64,000 bases of DNA, from assembly GCA_027487555.1 (NCBI GenBank), contig JAIYDI010000019.1, positions 1-64,000 of the forward strand, written 5' to 3'. The notes under the pieces are model-generated. The model was not told the origin of the DNA and did no database searches. It saw only the letters and a list, made by a program, of their open reading frames with translations. Position 1 is the stretch's first letter, and every line of letters begins with the position of its first letter. Positions 41,171 to 50,128 of the stretch are shown in pieces. The DNA is from Hyphomicrobiales bacterium (lineage in GTDB: Bacteria > Pseudomonadota > Alphaproteobacteria > Rhizobiales > Devosiaceae). Made by a program: the position numbers and the translations under genes.

Positions 41171-41884
41171 ATGGGTTTCGTCGCGCTGAGCTTCCTTGCG
41201 GGGCTTCTGACCATCCTCAATCCCTGCGTCCTGCCGCTGGTGCCGCTCGTTGTCGTCGGCGCAAATGCCGATGATTGGGTGCGGCCGGTTGCCATGGCGC
41301 TGGGGCTCGCCTTCACCTTCGCGGTGGTGGGGGTGACGATTTCCGCAACCGGCGCGGAAATTGGCTCGATCGATGCCATTCGCTGGCCCGCTGGCCTCAT
41401 GCTGATGCTGCTTGGCGCACTGGTGGCACTCGGTACGGCGACCGGCTGGATGAGCACGGTGATGACGCCGCTCACCACTTTCGGCGATCAACTGGCGCGG
41501 CGGCTTCCCGCCTCCGGGCCGATCGGCGCCGCCGGGCTAGGCGCATTGCTCGCGCTGATCTGGGCGCCCTGCATCGGCCCCACCATGGGTGCTGCCATTG
41601 TCATGGCATCGTCGAGCGGTACCGCCTCGACGGCCGCCATTGCCATGTGCGCATTCGCCATCGGTGCGGCCGTGTCGCTGCTGCTCGCCGGCCGCATTCT
41701 GCGCGGCGCCGCGAAGGCGACGCGCGCCAAGGTGCAGTTCTCCGCGCGCTGGATGCGCACTGCGCTGGGTGTGACGTTCGTTCTGGTCGGCGTCGGGGCG
41801 ATCACCGGCTTCGATCATGTCCTTGCCGGCTGGATCGTCGAGCGTATGCCGGATTGGTTCGTCACCGCCGCCACTGTGGTGTGA
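41171..41884 (+). CDS. CcdA-family transmembrane thiol-electron carrier
   Basis: A 237-residue protein with about six membrane segments. The two membrane-embedded cysteines sit in NPCVLPLVPLV and APCIGPTMG, matching the CcdA/DsbD-beta core. It follows the thioredoxin gene with 2 bases between. It would pass electrons from cytosolic thioredoxin to the periplasmic partner, serving cytochrome c maturation or repair of oxidised exported proteins. Confidence 0.83.
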   Translation: MGFVALSFLAGLLTILNPCVLPLVPLVVVGANADDWVRPVAMALGLAFTFAVVGVTISATGAEIGSIDAIRWPAGLMLMLLGALVALGTATGWMSTVMTPLTTFGDQLARRLPASGPIGAAGLGALLALIWAPCIGPTMGAAIVMASSSGTASTAAIAMCAFAIGAAVSLLLAGRILRGAAKATRAKVQFSARWMRTALGVTFVLVGVGAITGFDHVLAGWIVERMPDWFVTAATVV

Positions 41885-41924
41885 GGACAAGCGGGCGCGC
41901 GCGCATTATGCGGCCTGCGGCTGG

Positions 41925-42659
41925 TCAGGCCTCGGCCTTGGTGGCCAGATCGTGCGCCAACCGCCATTCGCGGTAGCGGCGACGACCGTCCTCGAGATGG
42001 CGCCGCATGGCGAGGCGGGCTTCATCGGGCCGCCGCTCCGTGATGGCCTCGAGAATGCGCAGGTGCTCACCTTCGATGGACGCAAGGAAACCCGCCTTGC
42101 TTGCCTCATCGACAAAGCGGGCACCGAGTGCGCGTCGTGGGATCAGCTTGCTGCCCATTTCGTCAATGAACAGCCGGAACCGCGCATTCATCGTGGCATC
42201 CGCGATGGCGCGGTGGAAAGCCCGGTCGGCATCGGTGGCGAGGGTATTGTCATGCATGTGCCGGCGGAACTGCGCCAGTGCCTCGCCCATGCGCAACAGA
42301 TTGGTTTCGGTGCGGCGCTCGGCGGCGAGCCCGGCGGCCTCCACCTCTACCGCCACGCGAAACTCCATGAAATCCAGCACGTCGCCGATTTCCTCGGGCG
42401 CAGCCATGAACATTGGGGCAGCGGCGAACTTTGGCGGCTCGCTCACATAAACGCCGCTTCCACGCAGCGAGCGCAGCCGGCCCTCGGCCTTGAGACTCGC
42501 GATTGCCTCACGCACCACGGTGCGGCTGACCTGGAACTGCGCGCAGAGCTGGTCGGCCGGCGGCAGCTTGGCGCCCGTCTGCAGGTTGCCCGCCTCGATG
42601 AGGCGCAGCAGGTCGAGCTTGACCCTGTCGGTAAGGTGAAAACTGCTGTCGGCGGACAT
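41925..42659 (-). CDS. FadR-type GntR regulator, probable regulator of hexuronate/sugar-acid genes
   Basis: A 244-residue FadR-subfamily regulator. The N-terminal winged helix has KLPPADQLCAQFQVSRTVVREAIASLKAEGRLRSLRGSGVYV, a textbook GntR HTH (cited in part). The C-terminal all-helical FCD domain has metal-binding type residues (DADRAFHRAIADAT, GEHLRILEAI, RRHLEDGRRR). It diverges from mannonate dehydratase. The spacer holds an inverted repeat and the 12-mer ATCATACTACTT, whose reverse complement recurs upstream of the glucarate genes. Confidence 0.85.
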   Translation of the reverse strand: MSADSSFHLTDRVKLDLLRLIEAGNLQTGAKLPPADQLCAQFQVSRTVVREAIASLKAEGRLRSLRGSGVYVSEPPKFAAAPMFMAAPEEIGDVLDFMEFRVAVEVEAAGLAAERRTETNLLRMGEALAQFRRHMHDNTLATDADRAFHRAIADATMNARFRLFIDEMGSKLIPRRALGARFVDEASKAGFLASIEGEHLRILEAITERRPDEARLAMRRHLEDGRRRYREWRLAHDLATKAEA

Positions 42660-42675
42660 GAAGACAAGGACTCCG

Positions 42676-42740
42676 GATATGCACTTACCAGCATATCACC
42701 AGCCTCGCCTTGCTCACACCAAAAATCTATCATACTACTT
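42676..42740. promoter_or_regulatory. Candidate GntR operators between gntR and uxuA
   Basis: GATATGC (42676-42682) and GCATATC (42691-42697) form an inverted repeat with an 8-base gap. Further on, ATCATACTACTT (42729-42740) is the exact reverse complement of AAGTAGTATGAT at 46283-46294; AAGCAGTACGAT at 46197-46208 is a 10/12 match. Placement in the divergent spacer supports regulation by the adjacent GntR protein. Confidence 0.5.
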
Positions 42741-42771
42741 GCAAGAAGTCATAGTTGTGAGGGGAAGCGCA

Positions 42772-43803
42772 ATGTATGTCGGCACGCAGCTGGGGGGTGA
42801 TCAACTCACGAAGGTGGGCGATCGTTACCTGAGGCAACTGGCGCAACTGGGGGTGAAGCATGTCTGCATCGACCCCGAGGGCGACCCTTGGGCATGGGAT
42901 CGCGACGTGCTGATGCGACATTCAGAACGCGTTCATCAACATGGACTGATCCTGGACATGGTGCAGCTGCCGCTGCCCTCTTCTGGCATCGAGCGCCGGC
43001 ATCAGTCGCCTGGCATCGTGCTCGGCAAACCTGGCGAGCGTGACCGCGAGATCGACGGCATCTGCCGCATCATCGAGGCGCTTGCCGAAGCAGACATTGG
43101 CGCCGCGAAGTACAATTTCAACGTGCTCGGCATTCCGCGCAGCCCCTCCGAAACCGGCCGCGGCGGCGCGCTGCTCTCCACCTATCGTGCCGACCGCATG
43201 GACAATGCCGACACACTGACCGTGGCGGGTAAGGTCGACGCCGAAACGTTCTGGGAGCGTATCACCTATTTCCTCGAGCGCGTCGTGCCGGTCGCCACCG
43301 CCAATCGCGTGCGGCTCGCCTGCCACCCGCATGACCCGTTGACCCCGCCGGGCTTTCGCGGCTTCGAAAAGCGCGTGCTTGGCGATGCCGAGGGGCTTAT
43401 GCGGTTCGTACAGATCGCCGAAAGCCCCTATCACGGACTGAATTTCTGTCAGGGTACCGTGGCGGAAAGCCTCGAGAACCCGCGTGAGGAGATTGGCGAG
43501 ATCATCCGCTGGTTCGGCGCGAAAAAGAAGATCTTCAACGTGCACTTCCGCAACATCAAGGGTGGTCGCTACTCCTTCACCGAGGTGTTCCCGGATGAAG
43601 GCGACATGGATATGGCGGCGACCTTCAAGCTCTACCACGAGGCGGGCTATGACGGCATGATCATGCCCGACCATGTGCCGCATATCGATGCCGCCGATTC
43701 CAACGAAACCGCCTTCGCTTTCTGCTTCGGCTACATCATCGGCCTGTTCCAGGCCAATGGTTGGGATCCGTATGGGGCAAATGTGAGTGGTGGCGTGAGG
43801 TAG
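42772..43803 (+). CDS. uxuA: Mannonate dehydratase UxuA
   Basis: A 343-residue TIM-barrel enzyme of the UxuA family that dehydrates D-mannonate to 2-keto-3-deoxygluconate in hexuronate breakdown. It has GIPRSPSETGRGGALLSTY, ANRVRLACHPHDPLTPPGFRG, LNFCQGTVAES, KKKIFNVHFRNIKGGRYSFTEVFPDEGDMDM and MIMPDHVPHIDAADSNETAFAFCFGYI. The metal-binding His, Cys and Asp residues of the family are in these blocks. The ATG at 42772 has GAGGGGAAG upstream and matches the family start. The divergent GntR gene probably controls it. Confidence 0.88.
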   Translation: MYVGTQLGGDQLTKVGDRYLRQLAQLGVKHVCIDPEGDPWAWDRDVLMRHSERVHQHGLILDMVQLPLPSSGIERRHQSPGIVLGKPGERDREIDGICRIIEALAEADIGAAKYNFNVLGIPRSPSETGRGGALLSTYRADRMDNADTLTVAGKVDAETFWERITYFLERVVPVATANRVRLACHPHDPLTPPGFRGFEKRVLGDAEGLMRFVQIAESPYHGLNFCQGTVAESLENPREEIGEIIRWFGAKKKIFNVHFRNIKGGRYSFTEVFPDEGDMDMAATFKLYHEAGYDGMIMPDHVPHIDAADSNETAFAFCFGYIIGLFQANGWDPYGANVSGGVR

Positions 43804-43812
43804 CTCTGCTCG

Positions 43813-43834
43813 TACCCAGCATCAGCACTGGGTA
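43813..43834 (+). terminator. Weak hairpin after uxuA
   Basis: TACCCAG and CTGGGTA form a 7-bp stem around CATCAGCA, 9 bases after the uxuA stop. Short stem and no T-run, so support is modest. Confidence 0.35.
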
Positions 43835-43870
43835 ATATCATCCGCCAGCGGTTTCATGGAGTGCTGAGCC

Positions 43871-44242
43871 ATGACAAGCAGCATTTTCTTCCCGATGACG
43901 CTGGCCGTTGGAATAGCCGCGTGTATTTGTGGGCTATTGCTTCTTCCTGCGCGCGTGACTGCTCTGCTAGAGCGCATAATACTGCTCGGAAATGCGGCGG
44001 GAGTAATTGTTCTGCCATTTGTTACGTTCGACGTCGCCTACCCTGGCGAGAAATGTCAGTTTGGGGCATGCGCGGGCGATGTATTCCTGCTGGCGCTCAC
44101 CCTGCCCGTTGTTCTCGCCCCAGCGGGACATTTGCTATTCTTGGCAAGGCGCATGGAGCAGCGGCGCACGGTCAAGATGCCCCCTTGCTCCGTTTTCAAG
44201 TTCTCCGGCACTACGCGCTTGCCGCCCGAACAAGAGCCTTGA
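43871..44242 (+). CDS. Small predicted membrane protein, unknown function
   Basis: A 123-residue protein with three hydrophobic stretches (FFPMTLAVGIAACICGLLLLP, IILLGNAAGVIVLPFVTFD, VFLLALTLPVVLAPAGHLLFLA), two Cys in EKCQFGACAGD between helices, and a basic tail. GGAG lies 10 bases upstream of the ATG. The gene looks real by membrane pattern and ribosome binding site, but I recognise no family. Base composition is slightly less GC-rich than neighbours. Confidence 0.5.
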   Translation: MTSSIFFPMTLAVGIAACICGLLLLPARVTALLERIILLGNAAGVIVLPFVTFDVAYPGEKCQFGACAGDVFLLALTLPVVLAPAGHLLFLARRMEQRRTVKMPPCSVFKFSGTTRLPPEQEP

Positions 44243-44315
44243 GGCCCCGTCAGGTAGGCGCTAGCGTCTGGCTCCAAACTAACATGTTTCCCCATTTCGA
44301 GCGGCAGGACGACCG

Positions 44316-45197
44316 ATGACTTTCGAGAACTTGCAGGTGCTCACCCCCGAGCAGGCGCAGCACTTCATCGAGAAGGGCTATGTCAGGATTTCCGGCTGCC
44401 TCGACCGGGAGCTGGCGCAGCGCTGGACCGACGAGGCCTATCAGCGCCTCGGTTACAATCCGGCCGATCGATCCACCTGGACCAAAGACATCGTCTGGAT
44501 GGATCGCAACCATACGGCGCCGATCAGCGAGCTGTCGCCCAAGGCCTGGGGGGCGCTCTGCGACGTGTGCGGCGGCGCCGACCGCATCGAGACCAAGGTG
44601 ATGGAGATCGAGTCGCAGCATTTCACCACCATCAACGCCACCGAGTGGTCGGACGCGTTCATCGTCAATTTCCGCCGCGGTGCCGACAAGCCGTGGATGC
44701 CGCCGTCACCGGAGGCCGGTGGCTGGCACAAGGACGGCAGCTTCTTCCGCCATTTCCTCGATAGCCGCGAGCAGGCACTGCTGACCATCGTCTACTGGTC
44801 CGACGTCGGCCACAAGGGCGGTGGCACCTTCATTGCCCCCGATTCCATCGGTGTGGTGGCGCGCTACCTCGCCGCCCATCCCGAGGGCGTTCCCCCCGAA
44901 ACCGATTTCGGCGCGCTCATCGGTGAGTGCAGCGAGTTCATCGAAGTGACGGGCGAGGTGGGCGATTTCATCATCCTCCACCCCTTCATGCTGCACGCGT
45001 CCTCGAACAACCACTCGCCGGTGGTGCGCTTCATGACCAACCCGCCGGTGGTGCTGAAAGAGCCGATGAACCTTAACCGCGAGGACCCAGCCGAGTTTTC
45101 GCTGATCGAGCTCGCGACGCTGCGCGGCCTCGGCAAGGATCGCTACGATTTCCGTCCCACCGCGCCGCGCGATGAGCGCTGGCAGGTGATCGGCTGA
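44316..45197 (+). CDS. Phytanoyl-CoA-dioxygenase-family Fe(II)/2-oxoglutarate oxygenase
   Basis: A 293-residue PhyH-type dioxygenase. Iron ligands are suggested by GWHKDGSFF (H-x-D) and the His of LHPFMLHASSNNHSPVVRF, where the following Arg would hold 2-oxoglutarate. The N-terminal EQAQHFIEKGYVRISGCLDRE is the usual PhyH start. Substrate unknown; members act on small metabolites or halogenation and hydroxylation of sugars and amino acids. It converges with kdgD, with 63 bases between the ends. Confidence 0.8.
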   Translation: MTFENLQVLTPEQAQHFIEKGYVRISGCLDRELAQRWTDEAYQRLGYNPADRSTWTKDIVWMDRNHTAPISELSPKAWGALCDVCGGADRIETKVMEIESQHFTTINATEWSDAFIVNFRRGADKPWMPPSPEAGGWHKDGSFFRHFLDSREQALLTIVYWSDVGHKGGGTFIAPDSIGVVARYLAAHPEGVPPETDFGALIGECSEFIEVTGEVGDFIILHPFMLHASSNNHSPVVRFMTNPPVVLKEPMNLNREDPAEFSLIELATLRGLGKDRYDFRPTAPRDERWQVIG

Positions 45198-45260
45198 CAG
45201 CCGAGTAGGTCTGCGCGGCCACTCGCGGCCGATATGGCGGCGCAGGGTGGACGGGGCCGG

Positions 45261-46184
45261 CTACGCCACTTTGGCGAGCCCGGCCTGCCGCTCGATCAGC
45301 CCGCGCAGCACTTCCCGCTCCGCACCGTCGAGCTCTGTCAGCGGCGCGCGTACCGGACCAGCGGAATGGCCGACGAGATCCGCACCGGCCTTGATCATCG
45401 ACACGGCATAGCCGCGCTTCCTGTCGCGGAGCTCGATCAGCGGCAGGTAAAAGCTTTGCATCAGGCTGTCGATGGTCGCGGCGTCGCGGGCGCGCACGGC
45501 GCGATAGAACTTCAGCGCCAGCTCGGGCACGAAGTTGAAGACGGCCGAGGAATAGGTGGTGACGCCCATCTCGAGATAGGGCTGCGCAAAGACTTCGGCC
45601 GTCGGCAGCCCGCCAATATGCACGAGCCGGTCGCCGAGCCGGTAATGGATGCGCTGCATCAGCTGCAGATCGCCCAGCCCATCCTTGTAGCCGATGAAGT
45701 TGCGGCAGGTTTCGGCGAGCTTTTCCAACCCCTGCGGCGAGAGCTTTGTGTTGTCGCGCGCGTAGTAGATGACGCCGATGCCGACCGCGCCGCAGATGGC
45801 CTGCATGTGGGCGATCACGCCCGCTTCTTCTGCGACCATCAGATAGTGCGGCAGGACGAGAATGCCGGCGGCACCAGCCCTTTCCGCGCGCTTCGCCAGA
45901 TCGACGGCGATACGCGTGCCATAGCCCACTCCAGCCAGAACGGGCACGCTGGGTGCGGCGTTTTCTACGGCCGTGCGAATGACGTTGTCATACTCGTCCA
46001 TGCCGATGGAGAAGAACTCGCCGGTACCACCCGCCGCGAACAACCCAGCAGCATCGTAGGACGACAGCCACTGGAGGCGCCTCGCGTAGCCAGCCTGATC
46101 GAAGCTGCCATCGGCGCCAAAATCCGTCACCGGGAAAGACAGCAGGCCCGCCCCAATGGTGCTCTTGAGCTGGTCCAGGTCCAT
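45261..46184 (-). CDS. kdgD: 5-dehydro-4-deoxyglucarate dehydratase KdgD
   Basis: A 307-residue DHDPS-family class I aldolase-type enzyme that dehydrates and decarboxylates 5-keto-4-deoxy-D-glucarate to 2-oxoglutarate semialdehyde. The Schiff-base Lys is at about 167 in FIGYKDGLGD and the Tyr at about 140 in VIYYARDNTKLS. GLLSFPVTDF and AAGGTGEFFS match KdgD rather than DapA. It works directly after GudD (50129-51457). The plus-strand binding-protein/permease/gudD genes are across a 431-base spacer with GntR-like sites. Confidence 0.88.
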   Translation of the reverse strand: MDLDQLKSTIGAGLLSFPVTDFGADGSFDQAGYARRLQWLSSYDAAGLFAAGGTGEFFSIGMDEYDNVIRTAVENAAPSVPVLAGVGYGTRIAVDLAKRAERAGAAGILVLPHYLMVAEEAGVIAHMQAICGAVGIGVIYYARDNTKLSPQGLEKLAETCRNFIGYKDGLGDLQLMQRIHYRLGDRLVHIGGLPTAEVFAQPYLEMGVTTYSSAVFNFVPELALKFYRAVRARDAATIDSLMQSFYLPLIELRDRKRGYAVSMIKAGADLVGHSAGPVRAPLTELDGAEREVLRGLIERQAGLAKVA

Positions 46185-46615
46185 CCGTGCCTCCTAAAGC
46201 AGTACGATAACTTGATTGGATGCACACCCTGAGTGGAGGAGTCAACCACGCGCAGAGGAGGGTCAGCGAGGCTGACCTTGATAAGTAGTATGATCGGTTG
46301 TTGACAGGCCGTCATTTGCCCGACAGACTGACTGACGTACCGCAGCGACAGGCAGACCTGAACAAGATTGCGGACAGCAAGTGGCCGGACGGCCCGAGGG
46401 AGCGCAGTGTGAGGCAGATGAACTTCGCTCCCCTTCGGCACTGTCCCCTGCATGGCGGCGTCAGCGTCGTGCATGCACGGAATCTTCCCCACGAGAGCAG
46501 GGCTTCGCGCTCGCGTGATGGGAGGAGCCTGACGTCCACGTTTTGCTGACGGACGGGGTGCGGCCGTGGAGGGACGCACGCCAGAGCAGCCGACACATTG
46601 AGGAGGAGGACCATT
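46185..46615. promoter_or_regulatory. Divergent promoter region between kdgD and the glucarate transport genes
   Basis: 431 bases with no supported gene. AAGCAGTACGAT (46197-46208) lies just upstream of kdgD and AAGTAGTATGAT (46283-46294) further on; the latter is the reverse complement of a site upstream of uxuA. TTGACA at 46301-46306 next to the second site could be a -35 element for the rightward genes, with CAGACT at 46324 a weak -10. The rest is GC-rich; AGGAGGAGGA just before 46616 is a very strong ribosome binding site. Long leader otherwise unexplained. Confidence 0.5.
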
Positions 46616-48022
46616 ATGGACGACAAGAACTCAGTCAGCCGCCGCGCGCTTCTGCGTGGCACAGCTGCAACAAGTGCGGGCTTGATGCTGGCCGCCTATG
46701 GCGTGCCGGGATTTGCCCAGGACAAACCGAAGCCGGATGCACCGTTGCCGCAGGGCGCGTCGGGCAAGCTGACCGTCATCCACCGTACGGAATATTTCGA
46801 GGCGGCCCAGACCGCCTTCCGCGAAACGGTGCAGTCATTTGCCGACTCCAAGGGCATTCAGCTCGACATATCGACCACCAACCCGGAGTCCTTTGGCGAT
46901 TTCCTGGGCAAGATGACAGCGGCGGTCAAGGCGGGCAATCCGCCCGATTTCGCCTACACGTCGAACGTGTCGATCTCGCAACTGCACCTGCTCGACCTGG
47001 TCGAGGACGTGTCCGACGTTGTCGAAGAGGCTATTGCCAAGTACGGCGCCATCATGCCGGGCCTCAATGCCGCCAAGACGGCGCAGATCGACGGCAAATG
47101 GTGGGCCATCCCGCTGATCGGCACGACCACCGGCTACTATGCGCGTGGTGACAAGCTCAAGGAAAAAGGCATCGACCCCGCCTCGCTCAAGACCATCGTC
47201 GATCGGCGCGAGGCCGCGCTGGCGATTTCGGGTCCCGACTTCTACGGCTGGGGCTTCACGCCAAACCAGTCCGGCGACGGCTTCGGCTTCCTGATCAGTG
47301 TCGTGCAGGCCTATGGCGGCTCGTTCACCGACGAGACCGGCATGGTGGTGAAGTTCAACTCTCCGGAGACCGTGGCGGCCTTCGAGTTCCTCCGCGAAAC
47401 CTATGACCGCAATGGCAAATATGCCGCCATGCTGCCGCCGGGTGTCGAAAGCTGGAACGATACCGGCAACAACGAAGCCTATCTTGCCGGGCAGATCGGC
47501 TTCACCCAGAACGCGTTCTCGATCTATGCCCAGTCCAAGCGTGACGGGAACCCGGTCTACGCCAACACCCTGCTGCTTGAGGCTCCAGCAGCCATCAACG
47601 GCGACAGCCGCAACGGCGGCAATGTCGGCGGCTGGATGACGATCTTCAAGAACGCCAAGAATGCCGCGCTTGCCAAGGAGTTGGCGCTCAACCTGCTCGA
47701 TCCGGCGAATTTCGGCAAGATCGCCGCCCTGGGCAGCGTGCTGTTCACTCCGGCCTATCAGAACCTGTGGACTCCAGAACTGCTGGCGGCCGAGCCGAAC
47801 CTCGCCACCATCAAGCGGGCCGTGGATGTCACCGACCCGTTCCTCGGGCAATCCTGGCCGGCCAACCCGAATGCGGGTGTCGATGCCATCCGCGCGCAGG
47901 GGGTTCTCGAGCAGTCCGTCGGCAACGTCATATCGGGCCGCATGTCGCCCGCCGATGCCGTCAAGGACGCGCACCAGAAGATGGTGGATCTGTTCGAAGA
48001 AGGCGGAATCGCGCAGCCCTAG
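46616..48022 (+). CDS. Extracellular solute-binding protein of a CUT1-type ABC transporter (sugar acid?)
   Basis: A 468-residue binding protein with a twin-arginine leader (SRRALLRGTAATSAGLMLAAYGVPGFAQ), suggesting Tat export. The mature part has typical bacterial extracellular solute-binding family 1 sequence: AAVKAGNPPDFAYTSN, IDGKWWAIPLIGTTTGYYARGDKLKEKGID and WMTIFKNAKNAALAKELALNLLDP. Co-localised with gudD and kdgD, it likely binds glucarate/galactarate or a uronate-containing oligomer. The fused permease follows after a spacer with a hairpin. Confidence 0.85.
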   Translation: MDDKNSVSRRALLRGTAATSAGLMLAAYGVPGFAQDKPKPDAPLPQGASGKLTVIHRTEYFEAAQTAFRETVQSFADSKGIQLDISTTNPESFGDFLGKMTAAVKAGNPPDFAYTSNVSISQLHLLDLVEDVSDVVEEAIAKYGAIMPGLNAAKTAQIDGKWWAIPLIGTTTGYYARGDKLKEKGIDPASLKTIVDRREAALAISGPDFYGWGFTPNQSGDGFGFLISVVQAYGGSFTDETGMVVKFNSPETVAAFEFLRETYDRNGKYAAMLPPGVESWNDTGNNEAYLAGQIGFTQNAFSIYAQSKRDGNPVYANTLLLEAPAAINGDSRNGGNVGGWMTIFKNAKNAALAKELALNLLDPANFGKIAALGSVLFTPAYQNLWTPELLAAEPNLATIKRAVDVTDPFLGQSWPANPNAGVDAIRAQGVLEQSVGNVISGRMSPADAVKDAHQKMVDLFEEGGIAQP

Positions 48023-48041
48023 GGTTGCCTCCCGTTGCTGG

Positions 48042-48066
48042 CTGGGGGCGGCGGCGCTGCCCCCAG
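48042..48066 (+). terminator. Hairpin after the solute-binding gene
   Basis: CTGGGGGC and GCCCCCAG form a perfect 8-bp stem with a 9-base loop, 20 bases after the binding-protein stop. Probably an mRNA-stabilising structure within the operon. Confidence 0.5.
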
Positions 48067-48166
48067 GCCGTTTCGTGTCGGATGACTGCGTCAGATTGCG
48101 ACGGATGTCCGCGCGCCACTCCTGCACCCGCACCATCGGCTGCTTCAGCTGGAAGGAGGCTTGACC

Positions 48167-50128
48167 ATGGACAAGCGCATGACTGTCGATGTGCCAATCG
48201 GCGGCACCAATACCGCCCCGCGTCCGCGGTTCAAGCTCAAAAATGTCCTCGGTCGCGACTGGCGCATCGCGTATCTGTTCGTACTGCCCATGGTCTTGCT
48301 GATGGCGGGGCTGATCTTCTGGCCGTTCATCAGCGCAATCCTGATGTCGACGACCACATTCAACTTCCTGACGGGCGCCACAAACAATGTCGGATTGCGC
48401 AACTACGAGCGCCTCTACACCAATTCCGACTATTTGCTGTCGCTGTCGAACACCATAAATTTCACCTTCTGGTCGCTGTCGCTCAAGTTCGTCACCGGCA
48501 TGACCATTGCGATGATCCTGCATTCCAAGTTGCCATGGCGCAACCTGATGTCAGCCATCATGCTGCTGCCCTGGATCGTCCCGGAAATCGTCACAGCGCT
48601 CGCCTGGAGATCGATCTATGATCCGCTTTTCGGCGGCCTGAATCCTATCCTGCAGGGCATGGGCCTCATCGAACGGCCGCTCGGCTGGCTGTCTGACTCC
48701 AACCTGGCGCTGGGCAGCGTGATTGCCGTCAACGTCTGGAAGGGCATACCCTTCTTTACGCTGTTGTTGCTGGCGGGCCTCAAGGCCATCGACACCGAGC
48801 TGTACGAATCCGCCGAAGTCGATGGCGCCAATGCCGTGCAGCGCTTCCGCTACATCACACTGCCCGGCATGCGCTACGTCATCCTTGTGGTACTGCTGCT
48901 GAGCTTCATTTCGACCTTCAACCAGTTTGGCCTGATCTTTTTGATGACCGGCGGTGGGCCGAGCGGCGCCACGCGCCTGTACTCGATCCTCGCCTATGAA
49001 AAGGCGATCGGCTCGTTGCAGTATGGACCGGGCAGCGCCATTGCCCTTTCGGTCGCGCCATTGATGGCGTTCCTGATCTACCTGCTGTCGAAATACATGC
49101 GGCACGACGAACGGTCCGCCGGTGTCGAAAAGAAGCGCTTCAATCTCGGTATAGGCAAGTTCTTCGGCAGGCTGTTCAGCCTCGTCCTCGACATTGTCTT
49201 CTGGCCATTCGACATGCTGAACCGCTTGTTCGAACGGCTTGGCCTGATGTTGCGCCGGCGCATGACAGGGTCGTCGCAGAAGCCGGTATTCAGGCCAGAG
49301 GCCCGGGAACGCATGGGGATCGGAGTCCGCCTTCTGATCCTGATCCCCATCATGGTCTTCGTGCTATTCCCGTTCTACTGGGTGATCATCACCTCGTTCA
49401 AAACCACGACACAGATCAGCCAGCGCGAGTCGATTTTCTGGCCCAGCCCGGCGACACTCAGCCAGTATGAGCAGCTGGTCTTCAACTCGCCGTTCCTGAT
49501 GTGGCTGGGCAATTCCCTTCTGGTGGCGGCGCTGAGCACGGTTATTTCGGTGGTGATCGCTGCGCTCGCAGCCTACGCTCTGACACGCCTCAAGTTCCTT
49601 GGGGCCGGACTGCTGACCACCGCGATCCTCATTACCTACCTGCTTCCCGGCACGCTCATCTTCATTCCGCTCTACCAGACGTTGAGCGATCTGGGGCTTA
49701 TCAACTCCTATGGGGCGCTGCTCACGACGTATCCGACTTTCCTCGTTCCTTTCGCCACCTGGGTGCTGATCGGGTATTTCCGGTCAATTCCGGTGGAACT
49801 GGAGGAGGCCGCTATGATCGACGGGGCAAGCCGACTCTATGCCTTTGTGCGCATCACGCTGCCGCTTGCCGCGCCGGCATTGCTGTCGGTCGCGCTGTTT
49901 GCCTTCACCAACGCCTGGAACGAATTCTTGTTTGCCTTCGTGTTCATCACGTCGGAAAGCATGAGGACGCTTCCGATCGGGCTCCAGTCCATGGTGGTGG
50001 GCGATATCCTGCCCTGGGGTGAACTGATGGCGGCATCGCTGCTCACCGCCATCCCGGTCGCCATTCTTTATATGTACGCCCAGCGCTTCCTCGTCGGCGG
50101 GCTGACAGTTGGCGCCGTGAAGGGCTGA
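48167..50128 (+). CDS. Fused CUT1 ABC permease (MalF-like + MalG-like in one chain)
   Basis: A 653-residue protein with two complete permease halves. Half 1 has helices from IAYLFVLPMVLLMAGLIFWPF and EAA loop ELYESAEVDGANAVQRFRYITLPG. A basic linker follows at about 310-395 with a stretch of amphipathic or membrane-edge sequence (LFSLVLDIVFWPFDMLNRLFERLGLMLRR, cited in part). Half 2 starts at VRLLILIPIMVFVLFPFYWVIITSF and has EAA loop ELEEAAMIDGASRLYAFVRITLPLAAP. Normally these are two genes; here one chain would make the whole channel. No ATPase gene is adjacent. ATG at 48167 has AAGGAGG 7 bases upstream. Confidence 0.87.
   Translation: MDKRMTVDVPIGGTNTAPRPRFKLKNVLGRDWRIAYLFVLPMVLLMAGLIFWPFISAILMSTTTFNFLTGATNNVGLRNYERLYTNSDYLLSLSNTINFTFWSLSLKFVTGMTIAMILHSKLPWRNLMSAIMLLPWIVPEIVTALAWRSIYDPLFGGLNPILQGMGLIERPLGWLSDSNLALGSVIAVNVWKGIPFFTLLLLAGLKAIDTELYESAEVDGANAVQRFRYITLPGMRYVILVVLLLSFISTFNQFGLIFLMTGGGPSGATRLYSILAYEKAIGSLQYGPGSAIALSVAPLMAFLIYLLSKYMRHDERSAGVEKKRFNLGIGKFFGRLFSLVLDIVFWPFDMLNRLFERLGLMLRRRMTGSSQKPVFRPEARERMGIGVRLLILIPIMVFVLFPFYWVIITSFKTTTQISQRESIFWPSPATLSQYEQLVFNSPFLMWLGNSLLVAALSTVISVVIAALAAYALTRLKFLGAGLLTTAILITYLLPGTLIFIPLYQTLSDLGLINSYGALLTTYPTFLVPFATWVLIGYFRSIPVELEEAAMIDGASRLYAFVRITLPLAAPALLSVALFAFTNAWNEFLFAFVFITSESMRTLPIGLQSMVVGDILPWGELMAASLLTAIPVAILYMYAQRFLVGGLTVGAVKG

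Noticed and set aside
46298..46549. Small plus-strand ORF in the kdgD/solute-binding spacer
   Set aside because: Translation lacks any recognisable pattern, there is no ribosome binding site, and the region is better explained as promoter and leader.
46835..48523. Minus-strand open frame of over 550 codons across the solute-binding and permease genes
   Set aside because: It spans two well-supported plus-strand genes and the spacer between them; composition is that of a shadow frame.
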